NCBI GenBank assembly: GCA_900660155.1
Contig: CABFPE010000009.1
Location: forward strand, 1,656,336 to 1,720,335
DNA: 64,000 nt
Direction of reading: 5' to 3'
DNA from: Hofstenia miamia
Lineage: Eukaryota > Xenacoelomorpha > Acoela > Hofsteniidae
This document shows, one piece after another, positions 47,989 to 61,700 of the stretch. How positions within the stretch are numbered: the first letter of the stretch is position 1; every line of letters begins with the position of its first letter. The notes below the pieces were generated by a model. It was not told where the DNA came from, did not search any database, and saw only the letters and a list, made by a program, of their open reading frames with translations. The position numbers and the translations under genes are program-made.

Positions 47989-50900
47989 ATGGATAGCGCA
48001 TCTGATGGGATTAGTTTTTTCATGGTGTTCGACTATGATTTGTATCCTACTGAGGAAGGTGATAATAATCGAGCATGGATTATCTACAGTTATTCAAATG
48101 TCCGAATGGAGGTTCTTTTGCTGTAAACGAAAAATTTTTATTCATTTTAATATTTAGACTAATTTGCAAGAGTATCTAAATTTAATGGGAGGATTTTTCC
48201 ATGTCGTGTCAAGATCATTTGTATTTCGTCCTACATTCATTCGCCTCAAAACAAGCAAGGTGTTCCTCATCAATGATAATTTATTTACAATTGTAAGCAT
48301 TTAATTCTTTAATTGATATTCAAAGCTTATCTGTTAAATTTATTTAATATTCACACTTGAGATTTTTTGGTTTCGTATTCGCATTTTTATTTTTCATAAG
48401 TTACGATTTCATTGTAATTAAGTTTTTTGTAGCTTGTGATGTATAGTAGGTTTTGCTTTTTGTTATCTAAACTTAGTAAATTTGTATCCTAGTGCTTAGG
48501 AATTCCTTCATTGGTATCTGATGAACTTGGTAAATATATACTTCGGTCTTTTTTTGAGATGTTCTGTTTTTTTCATGGATCATTGGGCAAGGTAAAAGAG
48601 GTAACATTCCTTTTATTATTTTATGTTATAATTGTTATTAATATATTTATGTTTTGGCATTACATTTAAAGCTGCTGAGAAAAAGCAGATGAATATCGAA
48701 TTTTTTGTCTTTGTTTACATTCATATGTATGCTATAGGCCTGCCAAGTTTCGCGGCTTGGTGAGGAATAGCATTTATTTTATGCTCTTGGAGCACCCACC
48801 TATTTTAAAAATGAAAAATCGTTCGCTCGAGATAAATTTAATCAAAATGATGCTAACAAAGATTTATTTCCCTGTATAGAGATTTGTGTCAGCAAATTTG
48901 GCTTTAAAGTTGCAATGTGCCGTTATGGATATAGCAATGAAAAACATTCGCCCGGATATTGCATTTAATATGCAATTTTGTCTCTGCTGTCAATATTAAT
49001 TTAATGTAATATTTAGGATACATTAAGTCTAGTAGCAAAGTGGAATTTCTAACCTCAATATTTTTACCTACTTTCGATTTATGGGGGTCATGTCAGTTAC
49101 AATATTTCGAATTCTAACAAAATTCCCGAACATTGTATTCGAACTGTTTAAATCCATTTTTTGCTAACAGTTTGGGTCTTTACTATATTTTTTAATCTTA
49201 ATTGTATTTAGTCGATTGTTGGGAAGCCCCCATATAGGATGGACTTTACTTTTCGAGATGGCTTCACAAAAATTATGGAATTGTACATGCCGTATTTCGT
49301 AAAATTTGGTTCTACACTTGGTAAAACTTTACCACATATCTCTCAATACGTACAAGCTAAGGTATATTTGCATTGCAATTTTTATATTCAAAATGATAAA
49401 GTATTTTTAATTTTGATAGATTTGTCTGATGTTAAGGTTTGTAAATATAAATAACATTCTGTATTTTGACAATTTCGCTGCTGTCTTCTAAGTGTTTTGC
49501 TTATGGTATTTCAAAGAAACTTGCTGTGTTTTTGGTTTCTATGAGCAGCTTGAATTTTATATTGCTAATAACTGCATTTTTTTGTTTTGAATTGGAATAT
49601 TGATTTATAATATATGCAATTCCCATCTGAAATTTTGATTACTTTTTAATCATGACGAAATGTAATTCTTTTCATTTTGCTGTTCTTTTGACACTCATAA
49701 AAAATTTCCTTTTAATTGGTGGCATGGTGCAATTTTAAGAGCGAGTCATCTAGCCTAACATTCGGCCCTGAAGTTTGTCCATTAATATCCCGCTGAATGG
49801 CAATGCATATAGATTGCTTTTGATTTCATTTGTGTTTTTTATAGCTATTCTTCTTTGTATGTGTAAAAGAGGTTGCCTAATGTCCAATCTATCAACCCTA
49901 TTTTATTTATAACTTTTTTCAAATCAAATTGGAAAAATTGGCTGAACTTTTCACTGCATTAAATTTTGTTTTACACATTTTGTGAATATTTTATGACGAA
50001 TTAGATTTTTTAAGAAATTATTACTATTTTGTCAAAGGTGATCGACATTTATTTTAATATAGAAATATAAAAAACTGCGCTGTCTGCAATATGCTGTAAG
50101 CTTTTACTACACCTTATAATTTGTGTTTTCAATTGAAAAATATTAAAAGTTGCCCGACATTAATAATCATTTTGACATCGTTAGTATTTTTACCAATTTT
50201 TTTTTACAAAAATGCTGACGTCAACAAAAATGTTTTGTTGAAATTTTTTCAAACTGTTAATATCGTGGTACCTTTGTGTCAACCTTCATAACAATAGCAT
50301 TACTACATCAGAAATAAACTTGGAGTATCCCCCTCCCCTCCCCTCCCTTGTGAAACTCACGTACATAAAAAAAGTTGTGAGGATTAGGATTAATGGGCAA
50401 ACTTGAGAGCTGAATGATTGGCTTTCTAGCCTTATATATATATATATCGCTTTTGGGCTTGCTGCACCAAAATACATTTTCAATACATGGGTTCGTTACA
50501 GTGATTTTCTTCATTATTAGTTTGTCGAACCAAACACCAGAAAATAGTCCATCATATACGTATTATGCTAGTGTAACGTGTATAATGTCAGCGACACTCG
50601 TTAGCTTTATCAATGTTTCCTATCTCATCAGAGTAGTTTATTGTGTTGCAGAAATTTCGATTTTTCAGTAGTTAAAGGAAGATGCTTTGTAAAGACATCT
50701 TGCACTTCTAAAGCAAAGCAACTGATTTAATACTATTTCAATTGTGCTCTTTATGATGAAGAATAAGTAAGCGGATTGCTGTCCTTACATTCCTCTTTAA
50801 TTACCCAGAGGAGCAATAAGAATATATAGATGTTTACTTTGATGATGTAACAGGGCATCTTCAATACGTTTGTTCTACTATCTATGAACAACTCCTTGGT

Positions 50901-52740
50901 TTCGGCAAAACACTTTTTCATTGTGTGCAAAATAAGTAGAACCTTTCGTATGGCTCTTTATTTCTATGCCGTAAGGCTCTTATTCTATATTATTTTTTAA
51001 TGTTATGTAGTACTATTATACAGCGTTATTAGATCGAAAATAGCATTAATGAATTCCTATTTTGCCTATGAAAATGAATCACTCGTTTTTAGGGAGTAAA
51101 AGAACGATGTCGTTTAGTATCACAATCTTATCAAATCCTGGAAAGTTGTCAATCGCGGCCCGGTGTGTATCAGGGTGCTCTAATATCAAAACACGGGTAG
51201 GCAACTATTGTCTAAACTATTTCCAGTGCGTTAGTTCAAGGTTCGCACACATTTTTTCTGTTTGTTCAATTCACATCCCATATTGGACTCTTCAATGCAT
51301 TAAACCAAAAACTTTTTGTTTGCTCATGTTAAATCCCACATTGCATTTGCAGTGCATGTTCTCCATATTCTTACAAAAAGCCTTTTTATTCATTGCACAT
51401 CCTATTGGATATCTGAATTCTAATCTAATAGGTTCTTGATAACATTCCATCATATTATAATGTACATGTACATGTTAGTAGTTCTCATTGAATATTCTCA
51501 TTCTTAGAGTATGCGCCTCGCAGCTGTCTATTCCACTTACTACACGTTTGCAGTATTTCATGAAAACCATTTCTTCAAAGCCAGATTTTGAAAGGGTATA
51601 TTAATATTTAAAATATATTTTTCAAGTTTACAAAATATTCTAATACGATATTTAACGTATTATTTTTAAACTGAATTATTGGAGTTATAAACCTGTCAGA
51701 TTTTTATATTTAAATATAAATGCAGTTCACTTTCCAAATACATAAAAATGTATAGACAAATATTCTTATTTCAATTACACGATTTCTATGCATTTTAGAA
51801 TTTTTGATAAAACATTTATTTAGTTATAAATTGCAATTTGCCTGTGATTTTACTCTGAATTACGTTGCAGTGTGAATTTATCTATCTTTTTGTAAGCATT
51901 AGTTTACAATCCAAGTTATGCCAAAACTGTTAACGTTTTAGTGAAACTTCAAAATTCCTTTTCTTAGAAATTGGTATTGAAATGCAGTACTTAAAAATGA
52001 TATTTGATAACATAATTTTAAAAGTGTTGTTTTTGATTAGAAAATTTTATATTTTGCTTTTGAATATTCCACTAATATGTAACAATTTGTAGAACTTAAA
52101 TGCACATCATGCTTCCGGTAAGAATCATTGTTTCTACCATCATTTACGGTACCTATAATTTATTATGAAGCAAAATATATCACTTTGAACAATTTCCGTT
52201 AGGTTATATACTATGTTATGCATAGTAATCAATTCTGCCCCAATACTACAATAATATATTTTATTGATAGATCCAAGATATATTTCTTATGCTGTATACG
52301 AAAAACTGACATTTGAGTAGACGTTTAAACGCCACTTTTTGTACATGGAGCTATGTACCCTGTACAACACCGCTGGACACTTTTCACACAGCTCGCCAGT
52401 CTTATTACGCTTATTGGATGAGATAGAAGTTAAGAATGACAATGTCTGCGTTTGGGCCGGAATTGTAACAGTGCCTTTTTCACATCCAACGACGAAATTT
52501 ATTATTCAACTAGCAGCTCATGGAATTATTATCATATCAGTAATTTAAAATCGGTTGCAAATTGTGGTAGTTAGTAGTACAATAAGACGACTATGATATC
52601 TAAAAATGTAATGTCCTTTAGTTTTTTAAATTGTCTTTTTAAACACATTGTAATACTATGTATATGAAATACTGAGATTCACACATTATTTCATTTGGAA
52701 TTGAAACAGAGACGTTTACGCTGCAATATACTGTTATTAG

Positions 52741-52775
<35 letters not shown>

Positions 52776-55700
52776 NNNNNNNNNNNNNNNNNNNNNNNNN
52801 NNNNNNNNNNNNNNNNNNNNNNNNNNNNNNNNNNNNNNNNNNNNNNNNNNNNNNNNNNNNNNNNNNNNNNNNNNNNNNNNNNNNNNNNNNNNNNNNNNNN
52901 NNNNNNNNNNNNNNNNNNNNNNNNNNNNNNNNNNNNNNNNTATATATATACCGTCAAGGTGTGGAAAAACTGTTCGGATTTTCCTACTATTAAGACCCTC
53001 GAGTTTTCTAAATCGTCGTTTGTTTCGACATATTTAAGTCCCTTCACCCGATCCTTAGTGTTGAATACTGACTACTACTAGACTGGTTAAGTTTATCATT
53101 TAAAATTTGTTGCCAGAATTACGGTTTACACTTATTTTAATCGAGAAAGTATTTCTTTTGTCTGAACACAATAATAAACTTTCCTGCTCAACAATCCAAA
53201 CCACCTTCGATATGATTGCAACCTACTGGATTGCACATCCCTAGGGATTTGTTTGCGAGAATTACAATCGAGAAATCAGGTTTCAATACATCATGAAGAG
53301 TAAAATTATGTTAAGCATTATTCAAGTATAATTCAATTGTACACTTCATAGCACATATTTTATGTTGTAATAAAGGCGCTCGAATATTTTCGAATTGCAT
53401 TTCGAAAATGCTCACATATCAATTACAGAAAATATTTGTGATGATTGGAAGAATAGAATTGGTATATGAATCCATAAACTAGAAAGGACTATGGGAAATT
53501 TAGAAATTATTTTAATTTATACCAAATATAACAAATGATGCAGTTTGGCAACTGTTGCTGGAAGTCCGAAATTTTTCCTAAACACTGTTGTTTAATAAAC
53601 GTTTTGTGTGCACAGTGCGCAAGCTATTATTTGTAATGAGCATATAATGTTTAAAGTTCTACCAAAGTCAAGGCCACAAATGATTTCAAAATCCTAAAAT
53701 TATTAACCGTCCAACTCCAATATAGAATGACAATTGTTAAACATTTGTCAACCCCAATGACTTGATATAGACTTGTGCGGTGACATGAACCTTTTAAGAA
53801 CAATAGTGGAAATTGTATTATTTTAATCCAATTTATTATTGCATAGCTATTTGTGGTAGGACGTGCTTGAACCATGGCTAACCAGTGGGCTGGGTCAAGC
53901 ATTAATCGTAACAAGTAAAACCAACAGGTTCAATTCGATTCTTTTGTTATTTTAATATTTGTCTCCATTGTAATAGAAAAGGCTAATGGACTAAGAATCA
54001 TCAATAAATTTCTGTTGAAAATGTATAAATTTGTTTCATGGGCCAAGGATTGGCCATAAATCATACTTGATCTGGGTTTAAATGTTCTCTTGATTGCATT
54101 TGGAATTTCAAGCACGTTGATAACATGAAGATTAACAATATCCAGTATGTAACCTTTACTGCCTTATCTCACCTGATTCAGTCATTTTATTATATTCATG
54201 CGAAAAAGCACTCTTCACGTTGTAATAATTCATTTACTGCTACGAGAGGTTAAAGTCAACTGCAAATTTCAGTTGCGTTTTTGTATTTCAGTTTGATTGA
54301 ACCCACAGAAACAATATTCAGATTTCGATGTAATCAACAACTCAACCAATGGCTGAAAATATCCAAATTTTATTCAAACTATTTAGCATGGCATGTATTT
54401 ATGAAGTTATTGTCACAATTGAAAGCAGTTTGCTTATATTTTCTGCATTGATGATGAATATGAATACAGGAATGTGTTCGGAAGAATTTAAAACCGTAGT
54501 TTTTTATTGCCATCACTGTTTCATTATTGACATATTTTTATGGGCGTTTTCTTTCTTATATTTAAGAATATGTTTTAGCGGAAAGGCCAGAAACATTTCG
54601 ACTTTATTGGATTTATCTAACCGATTATGAATTAAGAGATTTGAATAGACAACGAACCCCTGCTTCTAACATACACACCTACATTTCTCCACATTCCCGC
54701 CTAAGCACTCTTTCTTCCTCGACAGTTGCATTCTTTATTAGAGGCGATAAGTCATCAGACGATGATACTGGTATTGACGCACCTACTAGGTTTATATTCT
54801 TAACTTCATTTAAATATTCGCATTTTATCAATACTTGTAAATAGTGCAGTTCTTGTGCATGCAATTTTGGGAATTTTGCTGAAATCAATAGTTGTAGGTA
54901 TAATGAAAATTTCGAAGTAATTTTTTTCGAATTTTCCGATCGGTTGAATTGTATATGAATTTCGCTTTTATTTGATATGTGCATTTTTTACTTTGTTTCG
55001 ACTATGTTAATAGTATATTTATTCTAGAGATAAAGAATTTTTGCCAAGACAATTTGGATTTTCATGGTAATTCTATTGTTTAGCCACTACGTTTTCCAAG
55101 TTTCATTTTCCATGAGTTCCATTCTGTTCTTTGATAAATCGTTAAACAATATTTAGTTGTTTCTTAGGTAAAATGGATATTTTATAATTTCTGTGAAACA
55201 TGATTTCCTTGTTTATGTCATTAATCTTTTAACAAAAATGAAATTTGCTTAAAATGAATGTTTATTATAATTGAAGAACTTTTCTAATAAATTTTATAAA
55301 ATTTGACTTTGCAAATGCATGTTTTCTCAAATTGTCTTTTGTGTATGGGTAGTAATTTAAGACTGCTTTTAGTTTTACAACTAGTGCCATAGCAGTACAC
55401 AAATAGTGGTTTCTTTACATTGTTTTTGGTTAGAATAGCCACCAACATACTTTTAAAAATATGATCGTCATACCCATACCAAATTCCATACTAAATTCCA
55501 TTTATTACCTGTAGTTGAGTTTTTTGGTGGAAATATCCTATATGCATAGATTTCTTTCTTTTTTCGTTTGAACAGCGGTGTCAAATTTTGAGTTCATGAA
55601 ATAGATTCCCAGTTCCCGAATTCGTTTAAATTCATCCTACTGATTATAATTTGTTATATTTAGGTGTCAGAGTTTAGATGAAACCATGGTGAAAAGTCTC

Positions 55701-58700
55701 GAGTTAACTTCCCGGGATAGATTTGAGACGCTAGTTCCAGATAGTGGTGTCGAAGAAGGTACTGATTTATTTTAATGATTTCATTACTGTATTAGTAACA
55801 TAATAATCAATGATATATTAGTGATTATTTCATGCATTGATTTTTTTATTTTAAATTGTGTTTCTATTTGTTTTGAGTGTTTTCGCAATTTCCATATATA
55901 ATGATTTTTCCACACATTCTTGAAATTTTTCAGATACTGAGTTATGGAAGAAATATACAGTATTCCCTCGCTATTCGCGGGGGTTACGTTCTTCACTCCC
56001 TCGCGACTAGCGAATATTGGATGCAGTGTCTGTATGAGATTATATACGGTACTAAATGCTTCCCAAACCCTTTCTAAAGACACTCTTACTCATTAACATA
56101 GTAATAATATAGTAATAATGTATTAATATTGCATGCAGTTATGTATTTCACTAATATAGTAATAATGTAAACACATTTGAATTTTGTACTGCAGCAATAT
56201 TATAATCAAAAAGAAATGTAAGTACAGGAGCACAGTAACACCACATAGCATAGTGACCCATAGTGTATTACTGTACCGTAAAGTCATTTTTTATGCGTAC
56301 AACACATGTGTTAGGGGTAAGAGCCTAACCCGCGAATATGCGACTCCACGAATGGGGAACCGCGAATAGGTAAAGGTATTCTGTATACAAGTTGTAGAAA
56401 ATGTGAGTGCCCAGTTTGTATTATGGAAATTTTCTTCGGTCTGTTTTTTCACTTTTTGCGATTTCCATAGGACGAACTAGGCGTTCCGGTTGGTTAAGTG
56501 TAGATATTATACTTTGTTCGAAGCAAATGGTGACCTGGCAAATTGATATATATATATATATATATATATATAAGATGCTCTATATGCTTTAGATGTTGCT
56601 CCTCGTCAAAAACCAGTGAGACGTTGCTCAACTACGAATCTGAGTGATCCCAGTCCACGAAAACTTCTCATTCAACGTAGTTCTACGGTTAATCCGGTCA
56701 AGGTTTCTATTATCAGCAACCCACGCTACAGTATGGAAATTGATAGTGATTCCGGAGACGATATTGTCCGCAATTTGCTGAAGGTATTTATGTCATGGTC
56801 GATTGCATTGTACTCTGCTATGCTATTATTAGTCTCATTTTCTACGTTATTGCTCAGTTGGTGGTCCAAACTCAGTTATGAACTTTTATTTTGCTCATTT
56901 GTATTGATTTTACTTACCACTGCTTTTCCTTAGGATGTCATTCTTGTTCCTCAATTAGATCTATAAGAACAGAAGCTTAAAAAGTAAAAAAACCATGAAA
57001 ATTTTTAGAAAATGGTGAGAGGGGGGAGGGGTTGTCTCATTTTTTGAGATTATTAAATCCACGTCTGAGTCTTCTTCAAAACTAGGATAGGAAGAATAAT
57101 CTTCATTGAGCAAGATTTTGTTTTCGTCTTATATATCTTCATTGCAAATATGTTCTTCACTATCATCCTCAAAATCACTTATTTGTTCATTACAAGACAA
57201 GCTATGGTGTTATAAACTGATAAAAATATAAAACATTAACAATTTCAACAATAACAAATTTTTAGGGGCTATATTTCACATTTAAGAACTTTATAATTTG
57301 ACAAGTAAAACAGCTATCCCATTAATATTTCTTGTTAATGTTTTAAGAAAGAAACGTTAATTTTAAGTAAATGTAACCTGTAGATTAGGAATTATTGCAA
57401 AATGTCATAGTCTGAGGTCAAAATATATAACAATCTTATTGCAATGTTCTAATATTCTAACTTTCTATTCTCACTAATGCATTGCGTTCCGTGGGTACTA
57501 TGCGCTGTACTTTATTTTCCACACTCCAGTATGGATAAATTCATTGTTCAAAAGACTGTAAATCAATGTAGTGCAATCAATTTCAACAGTTTCCTAAACC
57601 TCACCTACATTGAGTTCATCAGTAACATCATCATTAAAGTCTACAAGAAACTGTTTGTTTCAACCATTGTATTCCAAATAAGTCCTACAATCATAACTTA
57701 TTTTAAGTACCTACTGCATTGTACATTGAATATTTGAAGAATGGTCAATTAAGGCAAGATCATTGCTTTATCTATCCATCCACTAAATTTGGTAGGCGCC
57801 GTAGAAGTTTTTGTAGTTACTGGTATAATGAGCAGTGAGAATATGATTTAATTAAGGACACGTATTTCAGTTCTCCTTGCAGAATATTTAAATCAAATAG
57901 AGGTGATCCGACGTTCACTGCATTAGGTTTCCGAAATTGAACAGTTTCATATAGCTTATTACTTTTTTAATCATGTAAAGCTGAATACATTTATATATTT
58001 CAGTTAATTTAACTGGCAGGTATATAATATTTCAAACAATTACATTGTAGATCCTTTAAGAACTCGGACGTACTGCACCTTGATCAGATTACGAAAATTT
58101 CGGTCAGAGCCCTGCTTATGAATATATTCGACTCACTACCCAACAAATGGCTCGATTCAATTTTACTGATAATGATAATCATTATTAACAAAACAAATTT
58201 TGACTTCACAAAGGCAATGAATCACCATTAGGAATTTTTGTTGAGTGCAGTGAAATTTTGTTTTAACATATCTATTTAAGCCCGTATTATACCCTTTTTG
58301 TAAGCCATATTTGAATTTTATTTATCTTATTTTCTGACGGCTTTATTAAACCTTTGAAAATCCCTTCTTAAAGTTTTGTATATATTTTTCCTGAATCTAT
58401 ATTGTATTCTTCATTACCTAAGACAAACAATCATTTAAAATATAGTAATGTTTAAATAACTATCATTCAACGGATATAATGTGCAAAAATCGTCCAACAT
58501 TTAATTTTTGACGAACTGATTTGTAATCTTTTAGGTTCCTCAAATGCATTCAGTCCTTCTATATCTGCAAGGGAATGCTGATTTATGCCTCTTCATATTT
58601 CTTCGACCCACTGAAGAACTCAACTCGACAATCAACGCAATTGTAATTTTTACATAAACTTTAGAATTAGATTCGCTAGATTATATTCATGATAATCGAG

Positions 58701-61700
58701 GCAGGGATGACATCGCAGGCATATTAAATCATTTTACTTTCACAAGTATACTATACAGCCTGTTAAATTCAGTATTTTGATGCCTAGACGTATTCAAACC
58801 AAATTTGATGTGATTCGCATTCTACCCTGCAGTAATAGCATTAAGCTATTCACCATCAAAATCTGAGGCAGTTTTGGCTGTTTTTAAAAGCGATGTTAGT
58901 GTTTTGTAATTTTAATTGTAAACAATCATATTGGTCTTTGTTGTTAGCTAAATCTTTGGGCATTGCTATCAAACAACTGATCCAAGAGTTTGATTGAATC
59001 ATTTCACAAAATGTTTCTGAGCTACATTATCAATTTTTTCATTATGTAACACATCCTACAATTGTAAACATCTTTAATCTGGTACAATTTTTCAGGAATT
59101 AGCACGGGTCATTTGGATAGCTTGTCAAGGTCGACCGTGGTTCATCCTCATTGGACACTCCATCCGCTCATTTATGTGACTGATAACATGAAATTTAATA
59201 TTTTTAATTTGAAAGGTCTTAGACTGCTTTTATTTCCCACCATGGGATTCTGCATTGCTTTTTAAATGAGTATGTTAACCTTTTCGCATCTTTACTAAGG
59301 GACATTGTCAGTATTGACGAGATATGTATGCTACTTGTCGCAAACTAAAAAAAATCCAGAAACAAAGATTATTTTGTAAAATGAAGTTTTCGTAATTAGA
59401 GAATAACTCACTGTATTAGGATTAAAAAACTTGCCAATTTTATAAACGCGGTGACTATCTGCAAAAGTTTCAAACGAAAAATATGGCCCGTAATAACTTT
59501 GCGATTTCTGATTTCACATATTATTTTAACTTGGAGATAACCGCCAATCTCGGTAACCGGTATCCGCCGCATTAAACTCAAAAGCAAACTGTCAAAAGCC
59601 GCCACTGTTAACCGAAGTTTTAATTCTTTTAACGCTGATCAAACACATGTACTCGCATGCACATTAATAACATCTTTTGTTTTCGAAGCTTCAGGAACAC
59701 TTGTTCGAGTAGTCTCTCGAAGTTTAACATTTGCAAGCCCATTCTATGGATTGACCGAATACTAAGAAATACCGATTTGCGATTCTTGATTACCTCTTAT
59801 TATCAAATTTAGCATTGATAACTTCATTGAGTATACGAAGTTTTAGCCCCCATATCGTATCAATTTTTTTTCAATGTTTTTAAGCATTACTAACTTTGTC
59901 GAAATTCAAATTCTCCACTCAAGATTTCTGAAATAAAACGGAAATTGTGAATTGGGAAAATAATATGCTCAAGCACGTTTAGGTTGTACTACATATATAG
60001 AAGTGGTTCTTCTTCGTAATTTGATTCATACAATTGTTTCATGTTAAAAACTTTTTCATTACAGTTTTTTATTATTTTTTTCATTTTATAATTTTTCAAA
60101 TATTTGAAAGATAACATGATGATGAGCAACATGCAATTTTCTCTGTGTTATTTTCTCTTGATTTTTCTAAACTTGTGTTTATCATTATTTCACAGGTGTG
60201 CATTTTTGAAAATGAATTTAATTATAGCTTCCACTGTATTTTCACTACATATTTAAATTGGCATGAAGTCTTTGTTTTGTATTTAAACAATTGCATTCAT
60301 GTATTTTTAGCGGATCGATAATCAACTAAGTAATGCTTTGTTCGTAATGAAAATTTTTGGAATCACCCTTTTTGTATTGTGCCAACGTATCGGTTTCTTT
60401 TAGTTTCCCCCATTTCCCACTGTGAACCAACTAAGGTATTCCTCGAATTACATTTTTTGTTTACTATGTACAAATATCAGTTACGTTGACCTGCATGTTT
60501 GTTTATAATAACATTGATTCATCGATATAAGTGCGGACATTTTGTCTCTAGAATACTAAATATTTTCAATTTATTCAGTTGCCAGATTCTTAGCAACCCA
60601 ACTAATTTGCGCTCTTAGAATTATACAGCATTATATTCTGCTTCTTTGGCTTCAGAATCAATTTCATGTGATAAAAGTTTCTTTCAACGCCTTCGAAATT
60701 CAATTACAAGTTGTATTAGAATATTAGAAACTGCTTTGCTTTCACCGGAATCCATGTTTGAAAAAATTGTTGGCAATTGTCTACATAAATTGTTGGAACG
60801 AACAATCAGGGATTTGTTTAGAATTTTCTTAATTTGCTAAACTTATTTAAAACGATGCTAAACTGATTCTACCATCAACCAAAGAAAAAAAATTTTTGCA
60901 TTGTAACTAAGACTACTTACATTAAAATCGCCGAAGCAATTATTATAAAAGAATACAATTAGCGATCTAATAAATATAGAATCTCATTATTTCAATATCC
61001 TAGGCCTATTTTAAAACATATTTCATTTCTCTTGTTTTATTGCTGATGCAGGTATGATTATGTAGCGAAACATGTTTGATTTTAAATACATTCATTTCTA
61101 TATGAAATGTATATACCTTATATATATATATATATATATACATGGTATATAGAATTAACTTTTATGTTAAGAATATTGATGTATCAAATGGAATTAGGCC
61201 ATCATCAAATGTATTTTTTTTCAAAATTGTACCAATTTTACACCGTGGAGTACTTATTTTTCTTCATCCATAAAGTCTATAACGAAATAGTTTATCTTTA
61301 ACATGTTAATTACTATCAATTGCTTCATGACCAGATACATATCTAAGGACATCATCAGAAATGCAACCGGATCATAATTGCTGTGACCCATAGTTGACCC
61401 AGTCGATAAAAATTAAAATAAAATGCAATTTTAGGCAGAAGATTAAATTTTAGATTTTAAAAAATATTTTGTGTATACTCATGCAGACTACGGTCTGTTA
61501 TTCGAAAGTGCCTAGATGAGTTCAGGCCCTATTTTTTCGAGTAATATTAATAGATTGATAAATATAACATTCTTGTTGTACTATGTGATGAATGATGAGT
61601 CACTTGCACTTATTGCTTCAAATATATGTTTTATGTCATGTTGTGAAATTTTGGGTGATTATGGTTTAAAAATGCATGTTAATATTAGATGTTAAATTTT

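Larger units (their letters stand above)
47989..51595 (+). other. HPS4: HPS4 exons 1-6, first longin domain
   Basis: Start codon 47989 gives MDSASDGISFFMVFDYDLYP, aligned with the NYFFLYD start of human HPS4. The donor after GAG at 48111 was preferred because it keeps the human spacing of 25 residues to the next conserved block; the first intron is then only 46 bases. Exon 5 (GVKERCRLVSQSYQILESCQ) and exon 6 (SQLSIPLTTRLQYFMKTIS) match the end of the first longin domain. Phases agree throughout. Confidence 0.88.
54567..56783 (+). other. HPS4: HPS4 middle exons, second longin-like region and linker
   Basis: 54567-54789 reads ERPETFRLYWIYLTDYELRD, placed where human HPS4 has its VQIIPVFVTKEEA strand-helix unit, then a Ser-rich tail with DKSSDDDTGID. 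The acceptor could also be at 54579, in the same phase. 55664-55758 (CQSLDETMVKSLEL) and 56593-56783 (DVAPRQKPVRRCSTTNLSDP, then MEIDSDSGDDIVRNLLK) form a polar, probably disordered linker with a 14-3-3-like RRCSTTN site. Phases join exactly (2, 1, 0). Confidence 0.75.

Noticed and set aside
50286-50514. Two overlapping - strand frames at the G-run
   Set aside because: Low-complexity translation of the G-run and a TA repeat, without domain or splice support.
52339-52548. Frame reading YNTAGHFSHSSPVLLRLL in the HPS4 intron
   Set aside because: Considered as the missing HPS4 exon, but it lacks fitting splice sites and similarity. Possibly element-derived.
56934-56966. Short continuation of HPS4 after 56783 (DVILVPQ then stop)
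   Set aside because: It has an acceptor and the right phase but ends at once. The exon at 58535, also in phase, continues with a longin-type hairpin, so this is a chance match or a rare alternative end.
59096-59220. Possible HPS4 exon after a strong acceptor
   Set aside because: Frame 0 soon stops and frame 2 does not fit the phase of the exon before. The conserved junction is better explained by 58642 to 60619.
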